From contig NZ_BCWE01000017.1 in the NCBI RefSeq assembly GCF_001592105.1, positions 31,218-95,217 of the forward strand: a stretch of 64,000 nt of DNA, in the 5' to 3' direction. Positions 53,541-62,834 of the stretch are shown here, piece by piece. This DNA comes from Desulfolucanica intricata (GTDB taxonomy: Bacteria > Bacillota > Desulfotomaculia > Desulfotomaculales > Desulfofarciminaceae). A program made the translations under genes and the position numbers. The notes under the pieces were generated by a model that saw only the letters and a program-made list of their open reading frames with translations, was not told the origin of the DNA and ran no database searches. The stretch's first letter is position 1; the number at the start of each line of letters is the position of its first letter.

Positions 53541-53760
53541 TTAAGTTCACCTACTAATTCTTTATTATGTAATATAATTACCGGTTAACCATTCATCAGA
53601 TGGCATCCTTCTAACTAAGGGATATACAGTTTTTATTCGGCATTTGGAGAAATATACCTGCACTTTCGTCTCAATGGGTGAACTCATTCATCCTACTACC
53701 TTAGAGAAGTGAAGTATTCTGATAGAAAATGCTACCACTAAGGAAAAGAGAATATGTGCG
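53447..53760. repeat. Diverged copy of 29556-29850
   Basis: See the partner entry. In this copy the sequence includes the intact start of the membrane-anchored gene and runs into an IS3-type transposase remnant. Confidence 0.75.
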
Positions 53761-54130
53761 TTTTTATTTGGTGTTTCCGGAGGAATTCGCTCATGCTCAA
53801 ACACTAAATTTTACACAGGCTTCCTCAAAAACATGGCTGATAAATTGGGGACCCTTATTGCTTCGGATGACCGAAAGGCGGTTAGTTTCAAAAAGATGCC
53901 GTTTCCACAATGTCCGCTGAAGGATCTGGGCGGCATGCTTCCCTTCGCAAGATAGCCCCAGGTGGTAATCTACAATCATCCGGTCATAAACATCAATGTA
54001 GCTCAATAAATAGAAAAAACGGTCTTCTTTAGCAACGTAGCTATACTTTAATCTATTTCCCAAAGCCGGTCTGGAGCTGTAATCTGGCGGTTGGCTGCTA
54101 AGCGCCTGGGGTGCTTAACCTTGATCCGCC
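53700..54130 (-). mobile_element. IS3-family transposase remnant (OrfB integrase core)
   Basis: The minus strand reads KHPRRLAANRQITAPDRLWE, then YVAKEDRFFYLLSYIDVYDR, VIRSNKGPQFISHVFEEACV and, after a frameshift, HERIPPETPNKNAHI. This is the rve integrase core of IS3-type transposases, including the second Asp region and the NxxIE-type end, but with at least two frameshifts and no ends. It is not mobile by itself. From 54131 to 54233 there is no further recognisable part. Confidence 0.75.
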
Positions 54131-54233
54131 GCTTTGGTGCCAGTATGCTAACTCCTTGCAAAACCACTGAGCAGATTTAACCGCTCCGGGTACAGCCCCT
54201 GGTAAGATTCCACGCTTCACCCGAGTTAGACTA

Positions 54234-54269
54234 CAAATTAACCGGGAGCAAAAAACTCCCGGTTAATTT
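54234..54269. terminator. Terminator-like hairpin after DUF4179
   Basis: CAAATTAACCGGGAG and its complement form a 14-bp stem around a poly-A/T loop, 25 bp after the DUF4179 stop. The trailing T tract is short. Confidence 0.6.
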
Positions 54270-54294
54270 GTCAGTGACCAATCGGTAAATACAA

Positions 54295-55437
54295 CTACTT
54301 TATCTTAATTCTCGCTATCTCCGAATATTCTAATGTTTCTTCGTCAACTTTGCCTTTGATAACGAGGTACAGATCACGGGACTCACTGAAATAGCTGCTT
54401 TCGTAAGATCCGTAAATGCCGGTAATGGTGGGCACCGCCTTATCATCCCGAAATACTTCGATGTATGGGCCGTAAATGTTCTCGTCGCCATCCTCCAGGT
54501 AAGTACTAAAGTCTATGAATTCCGTCGACAACTTGACTTGGCTTGCGGGGTCAAAACTGACCTTCATTTCCGTAACGGTCGGGTATATTCGGAGGTACTC
54601 CACCACCAGTTTAATATCGCCCGCAGTGGCTTCTATATGCTCGTATGACTCAGGTTCGACCAGCAGCTCCTGATCCAGGTTCAACGGTATAGTCCAATGA
54701 CCGTCGATGGTTAGTGGTAGTCTTTCATGTTCCTTGTAGAAAGCGCCGTCCTTTCCGTAGGGGGCGGAAGCGCACTCCACCATCTTAGAAACGTTTAGAT
54801 ACAATGGAGCGGGCATCTTACTGAATTTGTTCCCGTCCTGCAAGAACCGCAGCCACATGGTCCCGATGATTTCACGCACCTCTGTAAAGTTCTCCGGAAT
54901 GACGCTTTCGGTAGACAAACTTAATTCGCTTTCATTCAACGAATTTGAGTCTGCCAGCACTGTTCCTTCACGGTCTGTGATGGTATACTCACCAATAAGT
55001 AAATTGGTCAGGTCTTTGTAGTAGCCCGTCTGAGCCCGGAGATAATAATCCATTGTAATCTGCTTGTCATCGAAAACTGTACGGTTTATTCCGAACTCAA
55101 TACCGTTATCGATAACGGACCTGTTGATTTCCTGGTAATGCTCATTCTTCAACGCCCCCTGTATCCCCTTGTCGAACTGAAGCAGTTGCGCCAAGTTTGA
55201 GACTACCGGGATATGCTGCACGTAGTTCGCGAAAACGGGCATTGTGTTTACACTAATCGTAAAGAAGACCAAGACGGCGGCCGCACTAAGAGCAAATTTC
55301 TTAAACATGCGTTTGGATTTCCTCCTTTTCCGTTCCCGCTTTCCCTTATCCACAGCATCCGCGATAATCAGGTCGAGTTCTTCGGGCAGCTTAATCGCCT
55401 CCACGGATTTCCTAAAATTCTCAACTTGCCTATCCAC
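54295..55437 (-). CDS. DUF4179-domain anti-sigma protein
   Basis: 380 residues, GTG start directly after the sigma stop codon. A cytoplasmic N-terminus (VENFRKSVEAIKLPEELDLI) binds sigma, then a basic stretch (KGKRERKRRKSKRMFKK) and one membrane helix (FALSAAAVLVFFTISVNTM). The DUF4179 extracytoplasmic domain follows (IPVVSNLAQLLQFDKGIQGA, SVIDNGIEFGINRTVFDD). This is the standard partner of SigX/SigV-like ECF factors. Confidence 0.88.
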   Translation of the reverse strand: MDRQVENFRKSVEAIKLPEELDLIIADAVDKGKRERKRRKSKRMFKKFALSAAAVLVFFTISVNTMPVFANYVQHIPVVSNLAQLLQFDKGIQGALKNEHYQEINRSVIDNGIEFGINRTVFDDKQITMDYYLRAQTGYYKDLTNLLIGEYTITDREGTVLADSNSLNESELSLSTESVIPENFTEVREIIGTMWLRFLQDGNKFSKMPAPLYLNVSKMVECASAPYGKDGAFYKEHERLPLTIDGHWTIPLNLDQELLVEPESYEHIEATAGDIKLVVEYLRIYPTVTEMKVSFDPASQVKLSTEFIDFSTYLEDGDENIYGPYIEVFRDDKAVPTITGIYGSYESSYFSESRDLYLVIKGKVDEETLEYSEIARIKIK

Positions 55438-55953
55438 TTAGTATTCCTCCTTTAGTTCCAACCGCAGCTCTTTCAGGGCCTGGTGCAGATAGGTCTTGGC
55501 CGTGCCCACGGGGCAGCCTAAAACCTCGGCAATCTCCACCACTTTGAAACCACGAAAGTACTTGAGCAGGATGACGGTTTTGTGCTGGTTGCTGAGTTTA
55601 TCTATCGCGGTATACAGATCAATCAGGTCTGTCTGATCTCTTTCTTCAGCCCGCGCTTGTACCGTTTCCTGATCGGTCAGTAACAGAACTTTCTTTGACT
55701 TTCGGAGCTGGTTAATTGCACAGTTGATTAGAATCCGGGTAAGCCAAGTACTAAAGTGTTCGGGGTTCTTTAGTTTTTCGATGGAAACGAAGGCCTTGTA
55801 AACGGTTTCATGGACTATATCCAAGGCGTCATCCTGGTTTTTTACATAGCTGAAAGCGATGCGATAAAGATCAGCCTTTTGTTTATCCACCAACTGGGTG
55901 AAGGCCGACTGATCCCCCCTTCTGGCCCTGTTGACTGTCTCTATTAGATTCAT
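55438..55953 (-). CDS. ECF-type RNA polymerase sigma factor
   Basis: 171 residues, ATG after GGGGGAGAA. Region 2: ADLYRIAFSYVKNQDDALDI, VHETVYKAFVSIEKLKNPEH. Region 4: TVILLKYFRGFKVVEIAEVL, CPVGTAKTYLHQALKEL. It forms an operon with the DUF4179 protein. The palindrome TTAACCGGTTAA lies about 55 bp upstream and could be part of a control site. Confidence 0.9.
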   Translation of the reverse strand: MNLIETVNRARRGDQSAFTQLVDKQKADLYRIAFSYVKNQDDALDIVHETVYKAFVSIEKLKNPEHFSTWLTRILINCAINQLRKSKKVLLLTDQETVQARAEERDQTDLIDLYTAIDKLSNQHKTVILLKYFRGFKVVEIAEVLGCPVGTAKTYLHQALKELRLELKEEY

Positions 55954-56156
55954 GCATTCTCCCCCATTTGAACGTGTAAGTCTGCTGCAATTGCGTTAAC
56001 CGGTTAACTTCCTTTAAACATTAGACAAGGAATCACTCATTTGGTTTTTAGAAAAATCATCCAGCCAATTTCGGGGACTCAGCTTGCTCTAAGCACTATT
56101 GCAGCCAGGGATGAACTAATATAGTTGTATATGCATCTAGATAAGGAGTAATATTT

Positions 56157-56505
56157 ATGCACTCCGACCCTTTCGTTGATAATTTGGCTCATAACCTCCA
56201 CAGAGTAGAGCAGTTGATCAGAGAAGAGACGTTTAGAGTCCTGAAACCCTACGAATTAACCAGTGGCAAATCCTTGTTATCCCGGAGCAACGGGGGCCGC
56301 GTTAACCACCCGGATCTCCAAGGGAGGGATCCTGCCGGACATCAACCCGGCGGTGAACCTTGTAAACGCCCTTTCGCTCAAGTACACCCTGCCTATGGGT
56401 ACCTACTACCTTGATGCAGCTAATGGCGACATCTTCATCCCCTTCAGCCAACCCGAGCCGGAAACACGGATTCCCCTGAACCTATACTCGATACAACCGG
56501 ATTGA
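56157..56505 (+). pseudogene. B3/B4-domain protein (Phe-tRNA synthetase-like), frameshifted and shortened
   Basis: Frame 1 gives the start (MHSDPFVDNLAHNLHRVEQL). A +1 shift near 56263-56330 leads into ISKGGILPDINPAVNLVNAL, SLKYTLPMGTYYLDAANGDI, the typical core of stand-alone B3/B4 proteins. About 60 residues between the two parts are missing. These proteins resemble the editing domain of PheRS and may act on tRNA or amino acids. Confidence 0.65.
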
Positions 56506-56915
56506 ACTGCGATTATGTAATGGAAGAACAATTAAACAGAAGGACTTCTAATAAATTACATACAGAGAATGATTATATCCACGATATTTATACCTATGTA
56601 GATGAAATCCCTTGTGGACGATGGGACTACTTCCAAGGAATGAAATGGAATGGTAATCACGGTACAGTTCTGGGTGGAGAGGGGTTTAGTTTTGGTAAAA
56701 ATGGCTTCACCAGCAGCCGGTCCGCTAAAAGATTAAAAGAATTAGGTATTATTAGTGGTAAATCTGATGTTGAGATAACGAATAATTTTAACCTGGCATC
56801 GTCTGGTTTTTCATATATAGGAGATAATTTCCGGCTAAAATCAGGTATTATCTTATTACTTATAACGGAGAAACAATTTACTCACGTTATGAAGTTAAGT
56901 AGGGTAAAGATTTAA
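56502..56915 (+). CDS. Hypothetical protein
   Basis: 137 codons directly after the B3/B4 remnant. It has no obvious ribosome site and no recognised family (EIPCGRWDYFQGMKWNGNHG is the most distinctive part). It may be part of a longer broken gene. Confidence 0.3.
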   Translation: MNCDYVMEEQLNRRTSNKLHTENDYIHDIYTYVDEIPCGRWDYFQGMKWNGNHGTVLGGEGFSFGKNGFTSSRSAKRLKELGIISGKSDVEITNNFNLASSGFSYIGDNFRLKSGIILLLITEKQFTHVMKLSRVKI

Positions 56916-56942
56916 ATTGGACAAAACTAGTACCAGTAGAAT

Positions 56943-57122
56943 TTAACTTGAAATCAATTTAATGTATACCCTATTAACTATAGTTAATTCTGTACATTCA
57001 ACATGTATTTCGTATTCACGTGTTATATCCCCAAGAGTAGTTTTATAAAAGAATACAGTTTGTCCGGAATCAGTAACTTTTTCTAGATCCTTACCAAAAC
57101 CCAGGTCCGATAATAATTTCAT
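56943..57122 (-). CDS. Small hypothetical protein coupled to the next gene
   Basis: 59 residues (MKLLSDLGFGKDLEKVTDSG, then VFFYKTTLGDITREYEIHVE). Its ATG overlaps the stop of the upstream gene (TAATG). The two may be parts of one protein split by a frameshift, or a coupled pair. No family recognised. Confidence 0.5.
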   Translation of the reverse strand: MKLLSDLGFGKDLEKVTDSGQTVFFYKTTLGDITREYEIHVECTELTIVNRVYIKLISS

Positions 57123-57487
57123 TACATCGAGATTTTATACTCTTTCAATGGTATAACATCAATCTCAATTGGTGTACCTGTAAAGAATTTTATTTTCAAT
57201 TTAAAATCTGGAGTATAATAAGTAAGCACTTCTTCAGCAGTACCTATATTATAATCTTCATTTACTGGCACTCCCCAAAGATTTATAAACTCGGAACGTT
57301 CCTGTTTTAAAATACTAGTTGGAATATCTATTATAGGTTTAATAGTTTCTTTTGCCTGAAACGAAGGTGCTATTCTTTGATTTGAAACCCCGTACCCAAC
57401 AAAACCAGTAACAAAGAGTATTAATATAAAAGCAGCTATTTTTTTAAACCTCATCTCAGGTACCCTCCAAAGTATTACTACTTGCAT
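57122..57487 (-). CDS. Exported or membrane-anchored hypothetical protein
   Basis: 121 codons; the Met at 57454 (MRFKKIAAFILILFVTGFVG) is the likelier start and follows GGGTACC/TGAG-rich sequence. One hydrophobic N-terminal segment precedes a short domain (FINLWGVPVNEDYNIGTAEE). No family recognised. It reads into the 59-residue ORF by a TAATG overlap. Confidence 0.55.
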   Translation of the reverse strand: MQVVILWRVPEMRFKKIAAFILILFVTGFVGYGVSNQRIAPSFQAKETIKPIIDIPTSILKQERSEFINLWGVPVNEDYNIGTAEEVLTYYTPDFKLKIKFFTGTPIEIDVIPLKEYKISM

Positions 57488-57927
57488 TATTCTCTCAGTT
57501 TTCCCACAAAGATATGCAACGTGTCCAGTGTTACTATATTATTGACCGAAAACCTTTTTATATCTTCATTGTCCCAAGATTATGGGTTTCCACCGGAGTG
57601 AAGTTATTAAATATTTTTATCACCTGACCGGATATTTGACGATACCTGGGATGGTTAACGTAGAATTAGATCTGGGCAAAGCTTTAAAGCTGTAGAAACA
57701 GAAATTGTCGATTTAAAACCGGAATTGCGGGCCTCATAAGGAGCAGCGGCAATTACGCCTCTTTCTTCCCGGTCTGTTCACCAACAGCTACCGGTTTACC
57801 TATTAAAGAAGGATTATCCCGCTGCTCTACAGATGCCCAAACTCTTCATGCTTATTAAAGAGTAACAGGACTGCACATCAGACAGACCCTTCATTAATGT
57901 TATTTCCTTCCGATTCAGCTATACATT
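57488..57927. other. Intergenic debris
   Basis: 440 bp with no start-to-stop gene. A plus-strand scrap around 57670-57740 reads SFKAVETEIVDLKPELRAS and stops. Nothing else recognisable. Confidence 0.35.
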
Positions 57928-58674
57928 TTATAGCTTATTACGGCCCCCGCACACCTTACATAGAACATACCCCTGGTCCAAAGCTTCCTCCCTGCTTTTA
58001 AATAACACCTTATTGTGATCGGCAATTTTTTGCCCCCATACACATTCAGGCCGGTGGAGCTTTTTACTACTGCTGCTACCGATATAAGCTGTTTCTTGTT
58101 TTTCCTGAGTACTATCCGTTTCTAAACCCCACAGGCCGCGCTGATTTTCCCGGGCCTCCCGCTGCAGCTGCACAAACATATCTGAGTGCCGCACATTTGG
58201 CGGGACAGTCAGTACCAAGGCATAACCCTGGCGAATCAGATCCGCGTTAAAAAAGGTACCGTCCTCAAGATAAAGATAGCACAGTAATCGTCCATAGTTA
58301 TCTCGCTGCTGGGTATCAAACTCCAGGTATACCTCTTTTCCTTCCAGGTTCTTTTTAGTAAAGGCTGAGGCCTCCGGCCCGTAGGGTTCTACCGGCTTGG
58401 TCGGGCGTTTAGTTTCCGGTGTATCCACTCCAATCAGGCGCACGTCTTCCTCTTTACCGTTTAAAAGTACTTCCACCGTATCCCCGTCAACTACACGGGT
58501 TACTGTTACTTTAACCCGTTTTTGGTTTTCTTGTTGACCGGTTTTACTTGAACTGCTGTCCTCCTGAATCTCCTGAGCCTTTTCCGGTTCAGGTTCGGTA
58601 ACACTCGCAGCTGCACAGCCAGCCAAGATAAAAGCCAGTATAACCAGTAGAATCAGTATTTTTCTTCTTAACAT
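57928..58674 (-). CDS. Thermonuclease-family lipoprotein
   Basis: 248 residues. Lipoprotein signal (ILLVILAFILAGCAAAS), a low-complexity linker, then an SNase domain (residues about 50-190): [47 protein letters not shown], with the active-site Arg and Asp/Glu positions present. The C-terminal 45 residues (SSKKLHRPECVWGQKI ... YVLCKVCGG) form an Ada-like Cys module often found after bacterial SNase domains. It degrades extracellular DNA or RNA. It is the gene upstream of which the cassette copies diverge; a fragment lies at 30800. Confidence 0.9.
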   Translation of the reverse strand: MLRRKILILLVILAFILAGCAAASVTEPEPEKAQEIQEDSSSSKTGQQENQKRVKVTVTRVVDGDTVEVLLNGKEEDVRLIGVDTPETKRPTKPVEPYGPEASAFTKKNLEGKEVYLEFDTQQRDNYGRLLCYLYLEDGTFFNADLIRQGYALVLTVPPNVRHSDMFVQLQREARENQRGLWGLETDSTQEKQETAYIGSSSSKKLHRPECVWGQKIADHNKVLFKSREEALDQGYVLCKVCGGRNKL

Positions 58675-58728
58675 TACGCAGTTCTCCCTTCGTCTTTTAT
58701 ATTACCAAGCTCTATGAAGCTTAGTAAT

Positions 58729-58761
58729 AAAAAAATTTCAGGCACCCAATACCTGAAATTC
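58729..58761 (-). terminator. Terminator after the amidase (copy III)
   Basis: On the minus strand AATTTCAGG/CCTGAAATT is a 9-bp stem followed by seven T residues, about 35 bp after the amidase stop. It separates the cassette from the nuclease gene. Confidence 0.75.
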
Positions 58762-58794
58762 AATTCTTCAATTAAATATATAGAATACAACTCC

Positions 58795-59346
58795 TTATTT
58801 GGCTCTAACTACATATGCATCTATTCCCTGCCCCTGCAGCTTTTGAGCATAAGCATCGGCCCGCTCCCGTGTAGAAAAAGCCCCTACCTGCACCCGCCAA
58901 AGTTCACTGTAATTAACATCAGCGTCTTGCCTTGTTGTTCCGGATAAGCGGCCCCGCATCTCCGCCAGAGGGAAATATTTGCCCGGGCATAAAGTTTCTG
59001 CACCCGGTACTTCCCGGTGTCCCAGGATATGTTCTAATGGTATATTATACTCCTTCACCAGCCGGGCCAATAATTCAACCAGTGCCTCTGTCTGTTCGGG
59101 GAGGGGCGGATGTTTGGTTAGATCACCGATGACTGCTATGCCAATTCCCCGGCGGTTCATCCCGCCCGCTAGGCAGTGAGCGCCGGGAAGTGTCAGCGAC
59201 CTTCCGGAGATAACCGAACCTTCTCTTTCTATGACAAAGTGATAACCTATATCCTGCCAGCCCAAGCCCAGGTGGTAGCGCCTGATTTGGTCAGTATCCT
59301 TCTCTTCCGCACCGGTATGATGCAGAATCAGGTATTCCCAATTCAA
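58795..59346 (-). CDS. N-acetylmuramoyl-L-alanine amidase with SPOR domain (copy III)
   Basis: 183 residues, close to copy I but with a 5-residue insertion in the linker (TTRQDADVNYSELWR). Amidase_2 zinc ligands (LILHHTG, ILGHREVP, AETLCPGKYF) and the SPOR repeat are intact. The 5' end overlaps YvrJ by 4 bp. It is the last gene of the complete cassette DUF1659, DUF2922, YvrJ, amidase. Confidence 0.9.
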   Translation of the reverse strand: MNWEYLILHHTGAEEKDTDQIRRYHLGLGWQDIGYHFVIEREGSVISGRSLTLPGAHCLAGGMNRRGIGIAVIGDLTKHPPLPEQTEALVELLARLVKEYNIPLEHILGHREVPGAETLCPGKYFPLAEMRGRLSGTTRQDADVNYSELWRVQVGAFSTRERADAYAQKLQGQGIDAYVVRAK

Positions 59347-59534
59347 AATTTACCACCTTCTACAAGCATTCGGGCATCCTCGTAGTCAACTCCACCCTGC
59401 CGGGCTACCACTACGGTTAGCAGAGAGATAGACTTCTGAAGGTCCCTGATTACCGGCTCCAGGCGAACCAGAAGGTATCCCGCCACCACCATCGGAAAGC
59501 CATAATTGGCTGCCAGTTTGACTACTTCTTCCAC
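59343..59534 (-). CDS. YvrJ family small membrane protein (copy III)
   Basis: 63 residues, one N-terminal membrane helix plus amphipathic helix, as in copy I. ATG overlap with the amidase suggests coupled expression. Holin-like by size and topology only. Confidence 0.85.
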   Translation of the reverse strand: MEEVVKLAANYGFPMVVAGYLLVRLEPVIRDLQKSISLLTVVVARQGGVDYEDARMLVEGGKF

Positions 59535-59588
59535 CGTGTTTCACCCCTTTTATTATTAAAATAGGGATGCCTTAGCATCCCCTTCTAA

Positions 59589-59816
59589 CTAAGCGTTAGA
59601 AATTATATCAGTAGTAGTTACATCCACAATTCGTGCACTGTCAACAGAAACCAGGTCACCGCCGGAAGTAGTTAAGATATTTTTAGCGATAATGGTATCC
59701 ATAGCAGCCTGTACTTCCGCTTGAGCAATGTCATCCCTCGGGTTCTCCACACTAACAGTGACACGGCTGCCGGCCTGGTTTAGAAAAACCATCCTTAAAG
59801 TTTGGGTTACTGCCAT
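59589..59816 (-). CDS. DUF2922 family protein (copy III)
   Basis: 75 residues from the ATG at 59816, seven bases after AGGAGGTG. It differs from copy I by a handful of residues. It lies 42 bp after DUF1659. Confidence 0.88.
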   Translation of the reverse strand: MAVTQTLRMVFLNQAGSRVTVSVENPRDDIAQAEVQAAMDTIIAKNILTTSGGDLVSVDSARIVDVTTTDIISNA

Positions 59817-59858
59817 TTTGTTCACCTCCTAACCTAGGGATTTTCTAACTATTAACCT

Positions 59859-60089
59859 TTATACACCCTCATCTACTAACTCGGCATTATCCACACGCTC
59901 TACGGACACCAAGGTATATTCCTGCAGGCCGGAAACAGCCTGAGATACATCGTAGATGTCCTGATCCAAAGCATCAGCCTTGACATTGTTTAAACTCTTA
60001 GTACGATATACCGGGTTTCCCTCACCGTCCACTCCGGTTTGCAGCCTCATTCTTAAAGCCGAACCGCTAGGTACTTTGGTTACTGCCAT
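59859..60089 (-). CDS. DUF1659 family protein (copy III)
   Basis: 76 residues from the ATG at 60089 after AGGGGGGA. Identical protein to copy II; the DNA differs at a few bases. First gene of the cassette, directly after the two-hairpin leader. Confidence 0.88.
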   Translation of the reverse strand: MAVTKVPSGSALRMRLQTGVDGEGNPVYRTKSLNNVKADALDQDIYDVSQAVSGLQEYTLVSVERVDNAELVDEGV

Positions 60090-60113
60090 CTTGTTCCCCC
60101 CTTTCAAATTTTG

Positions 60114-60190
60114 TGGCGGGCCCCGACCGTAAGGGCCCGCCAAATATGAAGTTGTAATTAAAAAAGACCGGGGTTCTCTTCCGGTCTTGA
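60114..60190 (-). promoter_or_regulatory. Two-hairpin leader of the amidase cassette (copy III)
   Basis: A GGCGGGCC/GGCCCGCC hairpin (60115-60141) and a GACCGGAAGA/CCCCGGTC hairpin with T6 (60159-60189), as in copies I and II. Confidence 0.55.
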
Positions 60191-60337
60191 GCTGATCTTA
60201 ATTCTTATTCTGTATTCAGTCAATTAATATACGCTTATTTTTGGAACAAATGTACCAAATTTTTGACGCCCCTTGCATAATATTTTCCAGGTAAAAGTAG
60301 TACTAGCATCTAATACCACACCGCCCCAAAGGTGGAT

Positions 60338-60790
60338 TCAATTATTTCTAACAGGATAATTGGGGTTTTTAAATAGATAATGCAGCATCATACTTGCGGT
60401 TGCTAACTTATATTTTTTCTCATAGTTAATCAAAGTAGTATCTTTCATAAAGTTCTCTATATCCTGTTTTTCTAGTCCCGCATAAAGTGATATAGTTTCA
60501 TATTTTAGCCCAAATAATTGTACAAGTACATCAATAACACCCTTTATTCTTTCATCTTCACTAACCATTTTTATTCCCTCTGATAAGAAAATGGTTATTT
60601 CGGACAGAGCCACTTGTTTATTAATTGGTAAATCGTGTATCTCTTTTTTTCTATTTATATAATCCGAAAGCCAATTAATATCAATTCCAGTTACTTTATT
60701 TACAGTGTCTAATGTGATCTTGTATTCTTTACAAGCTGTCATTAATTTTTCCCTTATTATATCTTTGCAAGTAGATCCTATGCTTTGCAT
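60338..60790 (-). CDS. Helical, HTH-like protein (intact copy)
   Basis: 150 residues, mostly helical. An N-terminal part (KITLDTVNKVTGIDINWLSD) could be a helix-turn-helix. No certain family. GGAGAAAC precedes the ATG. It lies 150 bp before the cassette leader. C-terminal remnants persist at 24745 and 31555, so it belonged to the ancestral cassette and may regulate it. Confidence 0.6.
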   Translation of the reverse strand: MQSIGSTCKDIIREKLMTACKEYKITLDTVNKVTGIDINWLSDYINRKKEIHDLPINKQVALSEITIFLSEGIKMVSEDERIKGVIDVLVQLFGLKYETISLYAGLEKQDIENFMKDTTLINYEKKYKLATASMMLHYLFKNPNYPVRNN

Positions 60791-61091
60791 ATGTTTCTCC
60801 TTTCTTTTTCATTCTTTCTTAAATTAGATTGTAAGTAACATCGTTCTTCTGATACTTGGCAGCTAATTCCATAAGCAAATTAATTTCTCCTTTTTATAAT
60901 GAAATATTTCCACATTGTTTTTACTTTAAAATAGAATGTAAAAAAACAAGTTATTGGGCTTTGAAGTTCCGATTATATTTATCTTTTTTCGATAAATGTT
61001 ATATGTTCCAAAACGTTGAATTTATTAGAGAAATGGATATACCTAAGTGATTTAAAATTGCGGCAGTTTTTGTCTTTGAGGAGGTAAGATT
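60791..61091. other. Divergent intergenic region, partly shared with 31700-31840
   Basis: 60845-60985 matches 31700-31840 (TACTTGGCAGCTAATTCC ... AACAAGTTATTGG). Promoters for the minus-strand helical protein and the plus-strand membrane gene should lie here; boxes are not clear. Confidence 0.5.
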
Positions 61092-61382
61092 TTGCCATTT
61101 ATTTGGGTAATTATTTTTAATCCCTTTACCGGTTTCTTGCTTGCTTTAACTATAGGATTAATTAATAGCTACTACAAAGAAAACAGTAAACGGGGTAAGT
61201 GGAAAGTAAATGTAAAGAGATTGATATTCTTAGGTGTCCCGTTATTTTTAATTTATTGCTATATGTTGAAATTAACTATAAGTCAGCAATGGAATATACC
61301 TTTCGTGCAGATACCAGGGGTTTTGGCAGGTTATATTATAGGGACCGGTTTTTACAAGGACGATAGAAGGATTCAACTTTGA
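61092..61382 (+). CDS. Small membrane protein
   Basis: 96 residues, TTG start after GAGGAGGT. Three hydrophobic segments (FIWVIIFNPFTGFLLALTIG, RLIFLGVPLFLIYCYML, IPGVLAGYIIGTGFY). No family recognised. It precedes another small membrane gene by 86 bp. Confidence 0.6.
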   Translation: MPFIWVIIFNPFTGFLLALTIGLINSYYKENSKRGKWKVNVKRLIFLGVPLFLIYCYMLKLTISQQWNIPFVQIPGVLAGYIIGTGFYKDDRRIQL

Positions 61383-61468
61383 ACAACTAGCAAAACAGGT
61401 TGATGCTCTCAGCTTGTTTACATTGCAACCAAACAAGGTTTGCTGAGGAATAGGAGGTGATATTTTAT

Positions 61469-61705
61469 ATGGTTTTGGCGCCTCTTTTAATTATCGTTTA
61501 TTGGTCGTGGATAATAATAGCTATTGCTGCACATTTAGCAATATCAGTGTTAGTTTATCGTGATGCAAAAACGCTATTACGTTCCGCTTTGGGTATTTCA
61601 CCTTTCTTATGGTTTTCTATATCCATTATCTTACCTATTGGTGGAATGTTTGTTTACTGGCTAATGAATCATTCGAGTTTAAACAAAGAAAATTACCGTA
61701 TTTAA
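61469..61705 (+). CDS. Small membrane protein, PLDc_N-like
   Basis: 78 residues from the ATG at 61469 after AGGAGGTG; an upstream GTG lies inside the ribosome site. Helices LLIIVYWSWIIIAIAAHLAI and LWFSISIILPIGGMFVYWLM. Probably co-transcribed with the gene before it. Function unknown. Confidence 0.6.
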   Translation: MVLAPLLIIVYWSWIIIAIAAHLAISVLVYRDAKTLLRSALGISPFLWFSISIILPIGGMFVYWLMNHSSLNKENYRI

Positions 61706-61844
61706 ATGGTAATTTAAATTATTGGTATCTTGAATATTCAAAACACTAACAAATTTTACACTTCCGGCACAAACTAATTATCCCAACCCCCATGAATTTA
61801 ACTCCGGCAACGTTCTCGGTCCAACCGCCAGTATCTTGGAAGTG

Positions 61845-61935
61845 GTTGTTCGTATTCTGGCGGCCCCCTGTAAGGACCGGCCAAATATAGAAGTTTTAAT
61901 AAAAAAGACCGGAGATTGCCTCCCGGTCTTGAGTG
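61845..61935 (-). repeat. Remnant of the amidase-cassette leader (copy IV)
   Basis: It contains GGCGGCCC...GGACCGGCC and the GACCGG/CCGGTC terminator-like hairpin with A6/T6. It is diverged and has no cassette gene after it. Confidence 0.6.
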
Positions 61936-61991
61936 CTAATCTTAATTCTTATAGTCAGTCAATCATTAAATTATTTTCTAAAATACGGAGG

Positions 61992-62666
61992 CTAATTTCT
62001 CGAAAATATTTTTTCGCCTTGCCCATTAAAAATTACAGCCTTGGGACTCCTCATAGAACCTTCTAGGCTCATATATTTATCATTTTTCAATGAAATAGTA
62101 AAATTAAATTTCTTCTTTTCCCCAGGGCGTAATGTAAATTTTCTTAAACCACTTTCCTTATTATTTTCTTCAGTAACATTTATCATAGTTTCATGCTTTG
62201 GCAACTCTACTTTTAAATAAAAATCAACCTTTTCCTTGCCGTGATTCATCAATGAAATATGATAATTATAATGTGTAATTTCCGCTATTTCTTCATCACT
62301 TTCGTAGTTACAGCTGCTTTCATCATAATAATAATCTATAGCGTTTATACCATCGGAGTTTGCTAGGGAAATACTTACCCCCATGTTAATAATACCAGGA
62401 GCAAAGAATAATAAAGCTACTAGGAGAATTGGTATTCTTTTAACTATTTTAGGATGAGTATCACTTAAAAATTTGATTGCCCCGAACCAACCAAACATCA
62501 TAAATATAATCGAATAAATTATTGTATAATGAAATCCATGATTATCATCAGACCACGACTTCAGACCAAGACTTTCCAAAATATAATCTCCTAAAACAAA
62601 CCCATTTGAAGCAGAACTAGAAAAGAGAAAAGCAAAAATAATTAAGACTAATGAAAGAAAACCCAA
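61992..62666 (-). CDS. Membrane protein, unknown
   Basis: 224 residues as read from a TTG at 62666. GGAGGTG lies 30 bp upstream, so the true start may be a few codons earlier at a rare codon. Three membrane helices (LSLVLIIFAFLFSSSASNGF, TIIYSIIFMMFGWFGAI, RIPILLVALLFFAPGII), then a beta-rich outer domain (NYHISLMNHGKEKVDFYLKV, RKFTLRPGEKKKFNFTISL). No family recognised. Confidence 0.6.
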   Translation of the reverse strand: MGFLSLVLIIFAFLFSSSASNGFVLGDYILESLGLKSWSDDNHGFHYTIIYSIIFMMFGWFGAIKFLSDTHPKIVKRIPILLVALLFFAPGIINMGVSISLANSDGINAIDYYYDESSCNYESDEEIAEITHYNYHISLMNHGKEKVDFYLKVELPKHETMINVTEENNKESGLRKFTLRPGEKKKFNFTISLKNDKYMSLEGSMRSPKAVIFNGQGEKIFSRN

Positions 62667-62834
62667 TACCGTTTGTTTACTTATAACTAATCACCTCCAT
62701 AAAAACTCACTAACGAATATTTCAATACAACTAATTACTGTTTAAACCCAATATATTCCTCCTTATCCTGTTCTTTTCTGATTCTGACTAATGAAAAAAC
62801 TAGGCCTTAAGTAAGAGAAATAAAAGAATGAATA

